Shown here one piece after another: positions 1 to 10,720 of a stretch of DNA of 21,611 nucleotides. Position 1 is the stretch's first letter; each line of letters opens with the position of its first letter. Position numbers and translations under genes: made by a program. A model generated the notes under the pieces. It worked only from the letters and a program-made list of their open reading frames with translations. It was not told the DNA's origin and made no database searches. This stretch comes from Plantago elongata (taxonomy: Eukaryota > Streptophyta > Magnoliopsida > Lamiales > Plantaginaceae). The stretch covers positions 1 to 21,611 of the forward strand of contig JAYMSP010002997.1 in the NCBI GenBank assembly GCA_036897095.1, given 5' to 3'.

Positions 1-971
1 TATTTTTAATATATAGAGGCAATGCAAAAATTTAGACTGGGGGGTTCAAGATTCCGGGACGGGCAAGGCGGATGTCCAGCCCCGAATGAGACATGGTAAT
101 GGCCCGACCCATTAATTATTATAAAATATTTTATTATTTTAAAATTAATTATATTATTTATTATTTAATATTTTATAAATTTATAATTTAGTGGGTATTT
201 CAGTCTTTATAATTAATGAAAATTAATAAAAATAAAAAATTAATTCATCCATTTATGTGTTAATATTTAATTGGGTGCCTTGTCTGCCTAACGTCAATCA
301 GGGTTTAGAAAGACCCAACTTTCTATAATGTTTGAAATCAAGTTGTAAGACTGTTAATGACAAGTTTTTTAGTTCGGGGAGAGAGCTCTAGATCTATCAG
401 TTTGTTTGAGTCCTGGAATAACCAACATGCATTGGTTACATAACTGACATGAACCAACAATTACATGTTAGTAATAGTGAAGCATTAAAATGTAAACTTC
501 GACAAAAATTGATTGCATAACGTGTTCAAGCATTTTCCTACATGCAACACAATTGATATTCAGCAGCGAGACAAACATGTAGCTTGCCGGTAATCACCAT
601 AATACATTGAAATCTAACATCGAATGTCAAACCATTAAAAATTCAAGACTAAATATAATACATAAGGATACTCTGCCAAAATTGTACAGATGAATGAACA
701 TCAGTATGGAAGGATACTGGAAACATGTTACCCCTCCTGTAGGCTGCATTTTCTGTCAACAGAAACTTGTACACATTGAGAGAATTAAACATCCGGGGCT
801 GCATTCTTCTTGGTAAATGGCAACCTTTTTCCGTTAAGAAACCATATGAGCTTAGCGGCCAAGCCAACAATGACTTTGGCGGTTAACATAGCAAAAGGTG
901 ACAATGCGGTCAAATTTCTGTCTGGGTCGTATTCATCATCTGTTTGATGTCAAGTATCTAGGCTGGCGGCT
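1..971. other. 3' flank of the ATXR2-like gene; no other gene seen
   Basis: This stretch holds the 3' UTR and downstream flank of the minus-strand gene that ends at 972. I see no coding exon. Positions 112-240 are very AT-rich low-complexity sequence. Positions about 45-110 are a short GC-richer patch that resembles worn transposon DNA, but I cannot assign it. No clear AATAAA polyadenylation signal is visible on the minus strand, so the transcript end is not defined. Confidence 0.5.
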
Positions 972-3900
972 TTAACTTTCTTTGTGCTCTTCCTCCAAAC
1001 ATCTGGTGCATTTGCATATAAAACCATAATCCGCAAGAGATTCTTGTCTATCTTCATAGGGAAGATCTTCATCAATGTATGATATCGTGATCTGCCATAA
1101 AATAATTTTCATAGGCTCAAGAATTACTAGATTTGAAGACTATCAATCAATGTACCTTGAAATGGAAATAACCTCTTCTCCTTTGCAAATGGGCCGTACA
1201 GCCATGATAACAGCCTGGCCATCCCGGTCCTAGTTAAAGAAAAATAAAGATGCTTTTAGGTTAACTAAATGAGAACTAATTCCCTCCCAAAAAGTAACCA
1301 GGTGTTCCTTTTCTTGTATAAAATAAAAGCAGGAATTGACTGTCACAATACAACATAAGATATTTGACACCTTGAAAGTTTCAGAGACGTTCAGATGTCT
1401 TGAACTAAATTGAACTAGCACATCATATGTACCTCTTCGCGCTTGAAAGCTTTGGCATTAGGTATACATGAATGATTGATGCAACTCTGCAATGGGTAAA
1501 ACGCAGTACCTGATGCACATTTGGGGGGGGGAACGCAAGTTCAATTATTATAAGAGATTTGAGCATTTCCAAATTTATCAAATGTGTAGGCAAATCATGT
1601 CAACAAGATTTCACAAAAGTCAATTTGAAAGCTTAGCAATTTTTGACGATTAAAACATGAAAAGCTGATGAGTGGTGCAAAAATTGTGGATCTTATAGAA
1701 GCACATCATGTAGGAGAAGTAAAAGAATGACATGAGCTGTATGGAAATATACATGTCAATCATTGAAGGAAAACACACACTTACTAGTACCAGTAAAGAA
1801 AGTACTTAGTCATAGAGCCCCAGTCACATACCACATATGTGAAGAAAAATCTGCACATATGGGTGCGGGTGGTTTAGAATTAAACAATAGTTGGAAGCAG
1901 GACTGCTTACATTGGCTACTTACAATAAAACACAACGCTTGGCAAGTTAAAACTATGGGTTTTGGGTTTTGAGAGGGTCTCTCATTGCATTTAACCCATA
2001 AAAATATTGCTGGATAATATAAAGATGTGAATATAATGAGGATGTAACTAGTGAATTTCAAGAAACACGAGCATTTCAAACACTGATGCATCATGCCATC
2101 CACAGAAAAATAGTCTATCACCTTCTTGTTAAGAAAACCTTAGGATATTGTTTCCACTACGTTTCTCCAGTGTAAGCCATCACCAAAAAAGCTTGGGGGT
2201 GATGGCACCTGTTCAGGCTGCCAACAATTAACTATGAAAAGATTAAGAAAAATAGCCTGAAACCAAAATGTATCCCTTAATTGGGGAGCCAGTTATCTAG
2301 ATGAAGTTATTGACTTTTCCCAGATATTCTAAGCATGTAGAATACTGAAAGATGCAAAATATGGTGTCATAAATCTGTTTCAAGAAGTATAAACATAATA
2401 TATGTAGGAATACTCGAGGAAGACATAAAAGTTCATTAAATACACATCTGGAGCAGGTAAATTGCCAATTGCTATGTAAAGGTATCGCCACCAGTCTATT
2501 ATTACATTTTATCTTTTTCAAAATTCAAACGATATTAAATTTAAGAAAATATTAGAACCACAACCGATATGGTTTTTAGAGACACTATAAAGATCATTTT
2601 ATCATTATATACTCTGGAGAGCAATTTGTCCGGACTCTGGAGTAATCACATACCTTGACAAGAAATTGAGTACTCATCCCCAAGAGCATCTAGAAATGAT
2701 TCTGTTATCTTTTCAGCTTCTTTCTGCAGTGCATTGAGATTGAAAGCAGTGAATAACTCTTCATGCTGTACTAAAGCTTAATAGTCAAAATATATTCTGA
2801 CCTTTTCGGAGAGTGGGAGATCATCAATGTGCAAAAAGTAATCTTCCACAGGAGATGCCACAACTAAATCACTGTTAAAAAGGAGCGGTGCATGTTACAA
2901 TTGTTCGATATCAAAATGAAGGGTCTTTCGTAGATAGAGAATGTGGATAAAAATAATTGACTTCATGCATGTAGGTGAGCCATAATTATGTTATGGCAGA
3001 AGCTTGCCCAATGAGATACTTACAGGTTATTCAACTCGAACATGCCAATAATATGACCATATACGTCAAGAGAGAATACTTGGAGAAGTTAAGGAGTCAA
3101 TTAGAACAAAATCCCTTATGGTGTAGTTTACAATTTAATTATTGGTAACTGAGTCAGCACAGAGTAGGATACACGGTGCACATTCTGCGTCATAGATGGC
3201 ATCCTTGAGGAGCTGCAGTGACTAAACAATGAAAGGGAAGCAATTAGAGACTACAGTCTCACCAAATTATCAGGGAAAATAAAGCACATTGTCAAAGTAA
3301 TTAGTGTAAACACGAATTCCAGTGATTTAATGATTTCAAGAAACTCTACACCTCCACGTATCAAATAGATGCAAGAGTTAGTTTTATTGGTTTACCTCAA
3401 ATGCCAAGTCCTTTATTTGCTTCCGAAATTCACCTTCATCAGGAGATTCCACATCGTCTGGCAGAGCAATGCAGTCCCACCACCTAGAGGGAAATGACAT
3501 GCTCAAAAGTAAAATTTTTTATTTTTTTGAGATGTGCTCAAAAGTAATTCAAATGTGGAAGTTTTTCTCATGAAGTGCAGAGAGGTATAATATCTAGCTG
3601 AAGACAAATGAGCAAAAAATTTTTACACCAAAATCATTAAACCAGAGCTCAAGGACACATTACTTCAGAAAAAATATATAATATGATAATCATGTATTTT
3701 TAATATAGAGAAAAATTAAACCAAAAATAAATTTGTTACTAATTTCAGATGCTAGATGAGAATTTAGAATTTGTTTAACAGAAAGGATCTATCAATTAGT
3801 ATATGAATGTTGATTCTAAATCCATGTTTAGTAGGGAGCTTCATAGAATTCCTACTCCACGTTGATAGAATAAACTGATTATGATACTTAATTTCAGAAT

Positions 3901-6022
3901 CTGTGGTCTTTTAAGTATGTGTTTCAATGTAAATTTTTATTACCAAGTGATTGTCTCCCATTACCAAAAAAAAAAAAAAAAAGGACGAAATATGGTGCTT
4001 AATGTAGGTAGGCTTCAAACCGACAGGGATAGTACACCCACAACCAAGATTCGCTAATCAAAAACCAAAGAGTACAAAAAATGATGGGTACTTGCATGAT
4101 TGTAATTGCTGGCAGCGCATAATGCAAATCTGACTTAGTATATCAACTATCAAGCAATAAGTCCCAACTTTAATATTGATCAAGTTTACATATCTATTTC
4201 AAATTTCCCAAGGGCATATATTATTATAAAGAGGGGGACACAAACTACAAAATCTTTGGTAGGTAAACTGTTGAACAAATAGTAAATAGTAATACCTTTT
4301 CTTGTATCCCATGGATACTGGTTTCCACGCCTCCAGTAGCAAAGGTGAGATAGAATTTCCACACAAATCAGAAGGCAAAGTCTTGCCCTTCGGGTCCGTG
4401 TGAGTGCCTTTCAACTTTCTAAATCTCAAAATCGTAAATGCAATTACCTGAAGCAGATATACCAAATCCATGACCATCAGAACGTATTTCATGGACAAAC
4501 CAGATCTCTGCTAGTACAAACCAAAAATCAACTTCTGAACACCTTAACAATCACTTTGCTTAGATGGGTTGGGGTAATGACGTTCCATATTATCTAAATA
4601 GTAACTTCATAACATAGAGAAAAAGAACAACACCAGTAAATTTCATCCCTGTTTCGAAAGATCGAATAGGAAAGGGTTGCATTTAAAGATTTCTGAGACA
4701 CAAGTGGCCAGGGGCAAATGAAAATACCTTTGAAGCAAGAATGAATATGTCATTTGTATCTGAAAAGAGAAAATAACCAACAAGGGTCAACTTAAATGAA
4801 AGCGTGACAAGGAAAATCTACTGAGTGATAATTCAGAAGATCAAACCAAGTAGACAAATTAATAGCTCTACCATTGGCATGCTGCATAAACTTCAATAGA
4901 GCTTTTGCATTTGATGAAGATCCATTTTTAGCACATAGTAGAGAATGCCATGAATCCCAATCAGCCTCGGCACATGATTTGCTACAAAAGTTCATCTTAT
5001 TACATGACCCAAACACAATCATAAACCCTAGCAGATGCCATGCTTTTAATAGGAAAGGAAGTGAAATAACACAGCGTGCTCCACAGATCAGTCATTTCGA
5101 AAGTCGCATACCTGCAATAATATGCTTCTTTACATCCTCCAATACAGGGAACAATCGAGGGCAGAGGAAACTTCTCCGAGTGAGGTAACCGCAAGTCACC
5201 ATTCATCAAAGACGTCACAGTCTCACGCGGTAAAGTAGTTTCCTGGTTGAAGCTACTGCTGGAACTACATCCTGGTCCATTAGATGGCCCACATTCATCA
5301 GCCATTGACACACCTAATTCGCGCAAATACAGCTTCCTTCCAATCTGAAGCTCTATCGAGCCAATAAACTGGAAGCAAAAGCTACACACCAAACAATCAA
5401 TCTGCCATAACACATAAAAACATCAAAACCAAAATACACAGAAACATTACTAAAAGTCTAAAAAAAAAGATGACAACTTTCACAGACCTTATTGGAGGAA
5501 TGCTGGGCACCAACAAGAATTGGGTCCTTGAAAACAAGTTCATCCTCACCAAAATCCACCTCACTGAATACCCCTACGCCCATTTTACTAACCAAAATCA
5601 GAAACAATCGGAGTATTGAAATTAAACTGTGATACTCCCTCCCTCCTTCCCGAATTCAACTTTCAACTTTCCATCACTAATAAAAATCACTCTCCTACTT
5701 TATTCAATCTGTAATTGAATCCTACTTTGAATTGAATTCGGGACGGAGGAGTATAACTGAAGACGAAAAAGAAGGGGAAAAAACTCACCTTTACCGTGAA
5801 TGCCATCTTGGTTTACTTTGAGAGGGTATTTCCGAAGAGATATAAGCTCGTGGAAGTATTCCTGTGGAATGTTTCACACAAAAACAGTAATTAAAAGAAT
5901 CGATTTTGAGTGAAAAAAAGTTTGGTGGTTACCTTAACATGAAGAGGAGGTGGAGGAGTAAGAAGAACGGCGACTTGGTCGGATAACTGAGCGTCGATAG
6001 GACAGATTGAATTGTCGTCCAT
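972..6022 (-). CDS. ATXR2: MYND-SET histone lysine methyltransferase, ATXR2-like (15 exons, complete)
   Basis: Coding exons on the minus strand: 6022-5933, 5861-5789, 5573-5488, 5401-5112, 4981-4872, 4759-4728, 4447-4296, 3483-3396, 3221-3173, 3078-3024, 2871-2802, 2723-2654, 1509-1433, 1229-1173 and 1091-972. They sum to 1419 nt, 472 residues plus TAA, close to the length known for Arabidopsis ATXR2. Every intron is GT-AG and all phases match. Seen in the protein: first SET motif GKGVFSE (residues 53-59); MYND zinc ligands C86, C89, C169/C173, C179, C183, H192 and C196; SET core NHSC (400-403); ISYIDEDLPY (436-445); a post-SET CKCTRC cluster (459-464). Family knowledge: ATXR2 deposits H3K36 methylation in the nucleus and acts with ARF7/ARF19 at LBD genes during callus formation. 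The ATG at 6022 is chosen because it opens the first exon that splices in phase. The gene looks intact. Recognition rests on motifs such as DCLVCSFCFQFIGSIE and on length, without a database search. Confidence 0.9.
1510..2653 (-). other. Intron 12 of the ATXR2-like gene (1144 bp)
   Basis: This is the longest intron of the gene. The donor is CAAG|GTATG and the acceptor is ATCAG|GTACTG, and it splits a Gly codon between CQ and GTAFYPLQSC. It is AT-rich and has a run of nine G at about 1523-1531. Open frames within it have no recognisable motif. I see no transposon ends or RNA gene. Confidence 0.75.
3484..4295 (-). other. Intron 7 of the ATXR2-like gene (812 bp)
   Basis: This GT-AG intron lies between the exon ending MGYKKR and the exon starting WWDCIALPDD. 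It contains a run of 17 A at 3966-3982 on the plus strand. The rest is AT-rich and no coding or mobile-element signature is apparent. Confidence 0.75.
5635..5751. mobile_element. Stowaway-like MITE (Tc1/mariner class), 117 bp
   Basis: The left end CTCCCTCCCTCCTTCCCGAA and the reverse complement of the right end, CTCCTCCGTCCCGAATTCAA, form imperfect terminal inverted repeats sharing an identical TCCCGAATTCAA core. A TA dinucleotide flanks both ends (5633-5634 and 5752-5753), the Stowaway target duplication. The interior is AT-rich and non-coding. The CTCC(C)TCCGTCCC terminus is typical of plant Stowaway MITEs. It lies wholly inside intron 2 of the ATXR2-like gene, ending 37 bp from the splice donor. 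Confidence 0.8.
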
Positions 6023-6589
6023 TGCTGCACTGCTCTGATCAAGAAAACACACAACTCACTTCGACACGGCGCACACTGATTAAAGAGAGAATACCCTTTC
6101 AGCTCTACCAGCAGGGAGGCACCTAAATTCCCTAAATCGTACTAGAACGTTGGTTATTAAGTCGGACCTATTTTGCTCATCTCTAGACGAATTTACATGC
6201 ACTATTAGAGTTCTTTTTAATTGGATTATTATTTTGTTTGTCATGTAATCGCTTACATCAAACAATATTAAATTTATTTTTATGCTTACAATTTTTATCG
6301 CAATTTACATTTTCATTTATTATAATAACTTTAAACTGATCAAATAATTTTAAAAACTATTACACACCTTAATAGTATATAACAAGAGCAACTTTTGTGG
6401 GAATCATCTTTTGAAGAGACAAGATTAAGCTTGTGTTTACAAAGGCTAAAAGAAAGAACTTTTGTAATTTTAAAATAGTAAAAATAATTTTTTAGTATTT
6501 ATATTATGACTTCGGCTGCATTGTAAAAAATGCTAAAGTCTTACAAAAAGGAAGAGTTTCTCAATAACTTGAAAAATTAAAATTAAAAT

Positions 6590-6597
6590 TTTCGCGC
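6590..6597 (+). promoter_or_regulatory. E2F binding-site consensus TTTCGCGC
   Basis: The octamer fits the E2F/DP consensus TTTSSCGC exactly, inside the longer run TTTTCGCGCG. It is about 370 bp upstream of the plus-strand ATG and 570 bp upstream of the minus-strand ATG. In plants such sites mark S-phase and chromatin genes. A single match is suggestive, not proof. Confidence 0.5.
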
Positions 6598-6881
6598 GGT
6601 CAAGACATTTTAAGGTCAGACCGACCAAATTAATCGAAAATCGTGAACCGAAAATTTCAATTTCTTGCACAGTAATTATTTCTCACGCCAAACGAAGCAA
6701 CTGTTCATATTTCTCCCACTTTCTAAACTAAAACCACAATTCTCCTAATTTATCTCTCAATTCTTCTTCAATCTTTTCCCGAGCGGTTGACGGCGGTTGT
6801 GCATTTTGAATTTTGAACTAGTAGTTTCTTTGTAAGCGGTTTTCTCTTCTCTATTTTTATATAATCGTCAGTTTCTTCATC

Positions 6882-6896
6882 ATGAAATTATTGTAG
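6882..6896 (+). other. Possible short uORF (4 codons plus stop)
   Basis: ATG AAA TTA TTG TAG lies 79 bp upstream of the chosen start of the right-hand gene, in its probable 5' UTR. It would only matter if the transcript starts upstream of 6882 and this segment is not removed by splicing. TTGTAG could also serve as a splice acceptor for a leader intron. Confidence 0.25.
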
Positions 6897-6960
6897 GTTT
6901 CTCTTTCTCTGTTTTGATCTCTTTATGCTCTATTTCTTCTCGTTTTTGTTGTTGATCACA

Positions 6961-7069
6961 ATGACGAAGAGGAAAAATCGCTCTAGACGAAGTTCTGATG
7001 ACATGAATATGCCTTTGAAAAAGCTTAAGAAGGCTAATCCTACTCCGCCGATTGAATCAGATGTACAAA
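6961..7069 (+). CDS. First coding exon of an unidentified basic, probably nuclear protein (partial)
   Basis: The exon encodes 36 codons plus one base, beginning MTKRKNRSRRSSDD and continuing with a second basic cluster, PLKKLKKANP. It ends at a good plant donor, AAA|GTGAGT (7070). The two Lys/Arg clusters look like nuclear localisation signals. The frame remains open into the intron until 7230, but that part is a T-rich translation with no protein character. An in-frame ATG at 6925 would add a hydrophobic 12-residue leader; I prefer 6961 because that leader is simply translated pyrimidine-rich 5' UTR. The gene is head-to-head with the ATXR2-like gene and downstream of an E2F site, which would suit a cell-cycle or chromatin role (inference only). 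All later exons lie beyond the retrotransposon and outside the window. I do not recognise the family. Confidence 0.55.
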
Positions 7070-7413
7070 GTGAGTTCTCGTTCTCATTTTCCCCTGTATT
7101 TTGTTCATGTTTATGCTTGTTTTGTTTGTTCGTTGTTCTTTTTTTTTTAATCTTAATATTGGCGCGTGTATATCCTTGCTGTTTTTTGCTTCGAATCTGT
7201 TGTCAAACATTTTTGTTTGGTTTTGTTTAACTATGTAATATGTTCATGATTTTAGGGTTTTAGTTACAGTTTTCAGTAGGTTTTTTCCTCTTTTAGTGGT
7301 TGTTAGATTGTGTGTATGCGAAAGTGTATGGTTCGTATGTTGTGCTTTTAATGTTATGTGCCATTGTTTTTATCTATCTGTGTGTGGTTTTAACTGTTGT
7401 TTTTAGTAGGTTT
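7070..7413 (+). other. Start of intron 1 of the right-hand gene, up to the retrotransposon
   Basis: The T-rich sequence after the GTGAGT donor is typical of a plant intron, with no open frame of protein character. The retrotransposon begins at 7414. The five bases before it are GGTTT, the candidate target duplication; its partner would lie beyond the window. Confidence 0.6.
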
Positions 7414-8242
7414 TGTTGATACGGGAATATGTCCAATATGTTATTTGGATGTCTCACGAATGGATCCTAAGACATCACAGTATTACAAGGATGAGGCCTC
7501 AAGGATCAGAGTATAGGATCACGAGCTAAAGACCATCCCATGTCAAGCCAGGCCAAAATATACAAGAATACCGTGATAGGGATATTCGGACCAAAGTACT
7601 ACATCCGAGAGGAGGCAGGTCCAGACCATAAACACATATGAGTCTATATCCCAACCTAAAGAGAACCAAGTGTGTCAACTCATAGCACGTCTGTAGAGGA
7701 GGGCACAATCAGTTCCAGACGTTTAGATCCGGAACATTACCCTCGGATGTCTTCACAGACGAGAGGACAAAGATTCCCTCAAAGATCCTACAAAATGACT
7801 AATCTAGCTTTGAGGCCCAAATGGTAGATGAGTTATGACAATACTATGGTCCATGGGCTTAATTAAGCCTTGTTGGCTTAATTTTAGCCCTACACTTGGT
7901 ACAATCCAAGGGGTCTACCCTAAATGGCAAATAATCTCTATAAATAGGAAACACTTTCCAAGGTAAATCAACAAGTTATCTTGATCTTCTCACTTTACTA
8001 TAAGCTTTAGACCTTCTTTTTTACAGAGTTGATTCATAATTACTCTTGAGTAAAGTCTCACATCCGGCTTGATCCTATGTAAGCCGGGTCTAAAGGTCCT
8101 AACCCCCCACTCTAGTTACTTGTGCAGGTTAAATCCTAGGTGTTTGAGCTTGAAGTTGAAGACTACCTTTGCCTGAGGACCCTAATCTAGTGAACTTAGT
8201 TGGTTTTTGTTATACCCGAGGGTTGGGGCTTTTATCTCAACA
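7414..8242 (+). repeat. 5' LTR (829 bp)
   Basis: It starts TGTTGA and ends TCAACA, a perfect 6-bp terminal inverted repeat, and is followed after TAAT by the PBS. Its first 690 bases align with 20023-20714 at about 90 percent identity (by eye about 65 substitutions, mostly C/T and A/G). It carries a TATA box at 7938-7948. Confidence 0.93.
7938..7948 (+). promoter_or_regulatory. TATA box of the 5' LTR promoter
   Basis: CTATAAATAGG is a strong plant TATA box, conserved in the 3' LTR at 20548-20558. Sense transcription of the element, and possibly read-through into the host intron, would start about 30 bp downstream. Confidence 0.7.
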
Positions 8243-8246
8243 TAAT

Positions 8247-8264
8247 TGGCGCCGTCTGTGGGAA
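8247..8264 (+). other. Primer binding site
   Basis: TGGCGCCGTCTGTGGGAA lies 4 bp after the 5' LTR. TGG pairs with the CCA end of a tRNA, and this sequence type is common in plant gypsy elements. I do not assign the tRNA species. Confidence 0.8.
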
Positions 8265-8303
8265 TCCGAACGAAAATATATCTCTTTATTCCCTTCATAA
8301 GAA

Positions 8304-10356
8304 ATGGCAAGACCTAGAAGATCAGCTCGAATTGCTTCACCTCCGGCTAGAACTCCTGTAAGACGTCCCCGAGGTAAACCTCCTACTCGGAGAACCACAG
8401 CAGCTCGGAGCACCACCCGAGCAAAGAGGAGCCGACCCATCGATGGACATACCACTACTGCTTACTCGCAGGAGGCTCCTCTGGATATCACTACAAGAGA
8501 TCAAGCTCCTCCGACCCAGCAGCCTCCTCCGTTAGGAGCGCACGGGCCACCAGTGGGGAGGAATTTCACTCTACCGAATGGAACTGAATTTCTCCTTATG
8601 AGTTCGGGATGAGCGACACCAGTTCGGATTTTTACTGAATGTCATCCAAGGATGTTTAGGTTCAAACAATGTCCAGCTAGCACCTCCTCAACCCGCTCCT
8701 GAGCCAGCCGAGCCTGCACAATCGAGGCTTGAAAGGAGACTCGTGAGAGAAAGGATTGGGGAAGTCATCCGAGATAATGACCTCCGACATGTGATCAATC
8801 AGAGAACCAACTCCCTAGACCAGCAAGAAAGGAGTCCCATAAGAGCTAGGGCTGAACCTACAAGGGAGAACTTGATAACCACAAATCCGAGGAGGGCTGA
8901 TGATCATGTAGGAGAGAGTGTTGTTGAGATTAGAGTAGAGAAAATGCCCGGAACCGTCTTGGATCCGAGGACAGGATAGAGGTTAACACCCGAACAAATC
9001 TTTATCCAACAAAAGGCATTGGAAATTGAGATGGCCAAACTCAGCAAGATGGTTAATGCACATGAGAAAGTAACAACCAGAGTCCCGAACCCATTAAGTG
9101 ATATGATCTGAAGAGAGAAAAAGCCTTCAGAATGTACCATTCCGAATTTGGAGCGCTATTATAGAGATAGTTGTCCCACTGCTCATCTCACTCGTTACGA
9201 GTCCAAGATGGACACTAACGGGTTGAATGATAACCTTAAGGCACTCAATTTCTCTACCACCCTCTTCGGGGAGGCAATGGATTGGGGGACTAGCTTGGCT
9301 TCCGGATATGTCAAAAACTTTTGATGATGTATCTGCGCTCTTTTTGAAGAGATTTCAAAAGTATAAGAGAAGGAAAAGATCATTGGAACACCTAGTCGGC
9401 ATCATTCAATCCGAGAATGAAGATCTTCGAACTTTCTTGGATAGGTTTAACTCGGAGGTTCGACAGGTTGAGGCACACAACATCAAAGAACAGGTCTGTC
9501 ACCTGTATGCCAACACCAGTAACCATGACCTCCGTAAAAAATTATCCGAGGAAGAGATTTTGAATGAGAAGCAGCTTGAAGACATTTGTGATCATGTCTT
9601 GTATGGAGTAGATTTCCGAAGGAACATCCCCATTAGAGCCGGACAAAAGAAAGCTAAGGAACCAGTCAGGCAAGAGACACCCACACAACTTGGAAACCCG
9701 ACTCAAGGAAGGATATCCGGGGTAAGCATGAGCCTAGAAGGGAGCGTACTCCGCCTAGGAGATATGCCGAGTACACTCGTTTGAACCATCCGAGAGAGGA
9801 GATCTTGTCAATAATGGTGGAGAAGAACCTGGATATTTAGTGGCCTAGACCGTTCTTTAACAATAGAAAGGGTAAGGAAGCAAGGGCTTATTGTGCCTTT
9901 CACAAACAGACCGGGCATCCGACTGAAAAATGCATCCAACTAAAGGCTGAGATTAAAACATTGATCCGAAGCGGGCAATTGAAGGACCCGTACTTCAAGA
10001 AAGAACAGGGCCAATCCGGGAGGGAGGAAAGGAGTCAGAGGTCCAAATCCATGACACTCCTTCCTCCTCCTAAAAACACTCCACCTCCCAAAGCAAGAAG
10101 GTATGATGAGTATCCGAAAAAAGGAAATTATGAGAATTTGCCCTATAACGGAGTCATCAATGCTATAGCCGGAGGGTCAAGTGGGGGAGATAGCCAGAAT
10201 GCTAGGGAGAGAACTGCCCAGGACATCCTGAATGGTGATTTGGTTAGGATCCCAGTGCCTCCGAGGGGGTCAAATATCATTTCTTTTGATGACAATGAGA
10301 TACTGCTCCTAACACCCGGAGGCGGGGATACCCGACCTCCCAACTACTATTGGTAA
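8304..10356 (+). pseudogene. gag: gag of the Tat element (several frameshifts and stops)
   Basis: Gag forms the virus-like particle and packages element RNA. The start at 8304 opens a very basic, Arg/Pro-rich N-terminus, stopped by TGA after 8609. The frame resumes from about 8743 with stops after DPRTG (8979) and at 9109-9111. The Retrotrans_gag core runs from about 9130 to 9600: LFGEAMDWGTSL in one frame, then a one-base slip near 9312-9321 and DDVSALFLKRFQKYKRRKRS in the next. Another slip falls near 9710-9725, and a TAG follows NLDI at about 9838-9840. The zinc-knuckle region (9880-9930) reads YCAFHKQTGHPTEKC, a C-H-H-C spacing in place of the usual C-C-H-C. The last open segment stops at 10354-10356. 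Domain order matches intact Tat gag, so this is a decayed gene. Confidence 0.88.
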
Positions 10357-10720
10357 TTTCACTAGTCATTGCCACTTACAAAGTCAATAAGGTGTTGGTA
10401 GATACATAAAGTTCTTCGGATATTATCTCCAAGAGAACCATAGACCAAATGAACTTGGGAGATATCGAGTATGACAGAGTGCACACTTCTCTATCCGGAT
10501 TTGGAGAAGCAATTGTCACACCCATCGGAATCATCAAGTTACATGTATCGATGGGAACTTCTCCGAGGATAGTGACTCAGACTGTATTGTTCCTCGTGGT
10601 AGATAAGGCATTCAACTATAATGTTATCTTCAAACGACCAGGCCTTAATCAGTTCCGAATTCGTCTCCATTGCACAACAAAGTCAAGTTTCCACTCCTTA
10701 CGGGGTCAGAGAGGAACTGG
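10332..10720 (+). pseudogene. Aspartic protease (PR) domain of pol, inactive
   Basis: The retropepsin would cleave the Gag-Pol polyprotein. The segment VISLVIATYKVNKVLVDT leads into the active site, but the expected Gly codon of the Asp-Thr-Gly triad is TAA (10407-10409), followed by SSSDII. The rest of the domain, including GIIKLHVSMG and NYNVIFKRPGLN, continues to about 10650, where the frame slips by one base. The enzyme is abolished both by the stop and by loss of the catalytic triad. Confidence 0.85.

Larger units (their letters stand above)
6023..6960. promoter_or_regulatory. Head-to-head intergenic region, probable shared promoter
   Basis: About 940 bp separate two divergent start codons, 6022 on the minus strand and 6961 on the plus strand. 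Both 5' UTRs and promoters must fit here unless upstream exons exist. The middle (6170-6560) is AT-rich and featureless. The right part (6700-6960) is pyrimidine-rich, like a plant 5' UTR. An E2F site lies at 6590-6597. No transcription start can be fixed from sequence alone. Confidence 0.6.

Noticed and set aside
2766-2801. A 36-bp intron 11 ending at TACAG before CATGAAGAG
   Set aside because: It is too short for a plant intron. The acceptor at 2724 (CTGCAG) gives 78 bp, keeps phase, and joins LPLSEK to KEAEKITESF as expected for ATXR2.
3966-3982. A17 run as the tail of a retroposed gene or SINE
   Set aside because: No flanking target duplication or RNA-gene-like body was found. It is probably a simple homopolymer.
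4874-5188. Plus-strand frame of 104 codons over the ATXR2-like gene
   Set aside because: It overlaps minus-strand exons 4 and 5, whose MYND motifs and matching splice phases are convincing. It has no domain character.
6925-6960. Upstream in-frame ATG adding a hydrophobic leader, as for a secreted protein
   Set aside because: The leader is translated from pyrimidine-rich 5' UTR, and the following sequence is a basic nuclear-type N-terminus.
7409-7413. GGTTT as a confirmed target-site duplication
   Set aside because: The matching copy would follow the full 3' LTR, which is cut by the nested element and leaves the window.
8237-8455. Minus-strand frame opposite the gag start
   Set aside because: It spans the LTR end and PBS and is a shadow of the Arg/Pro-rich gag N-terminus.
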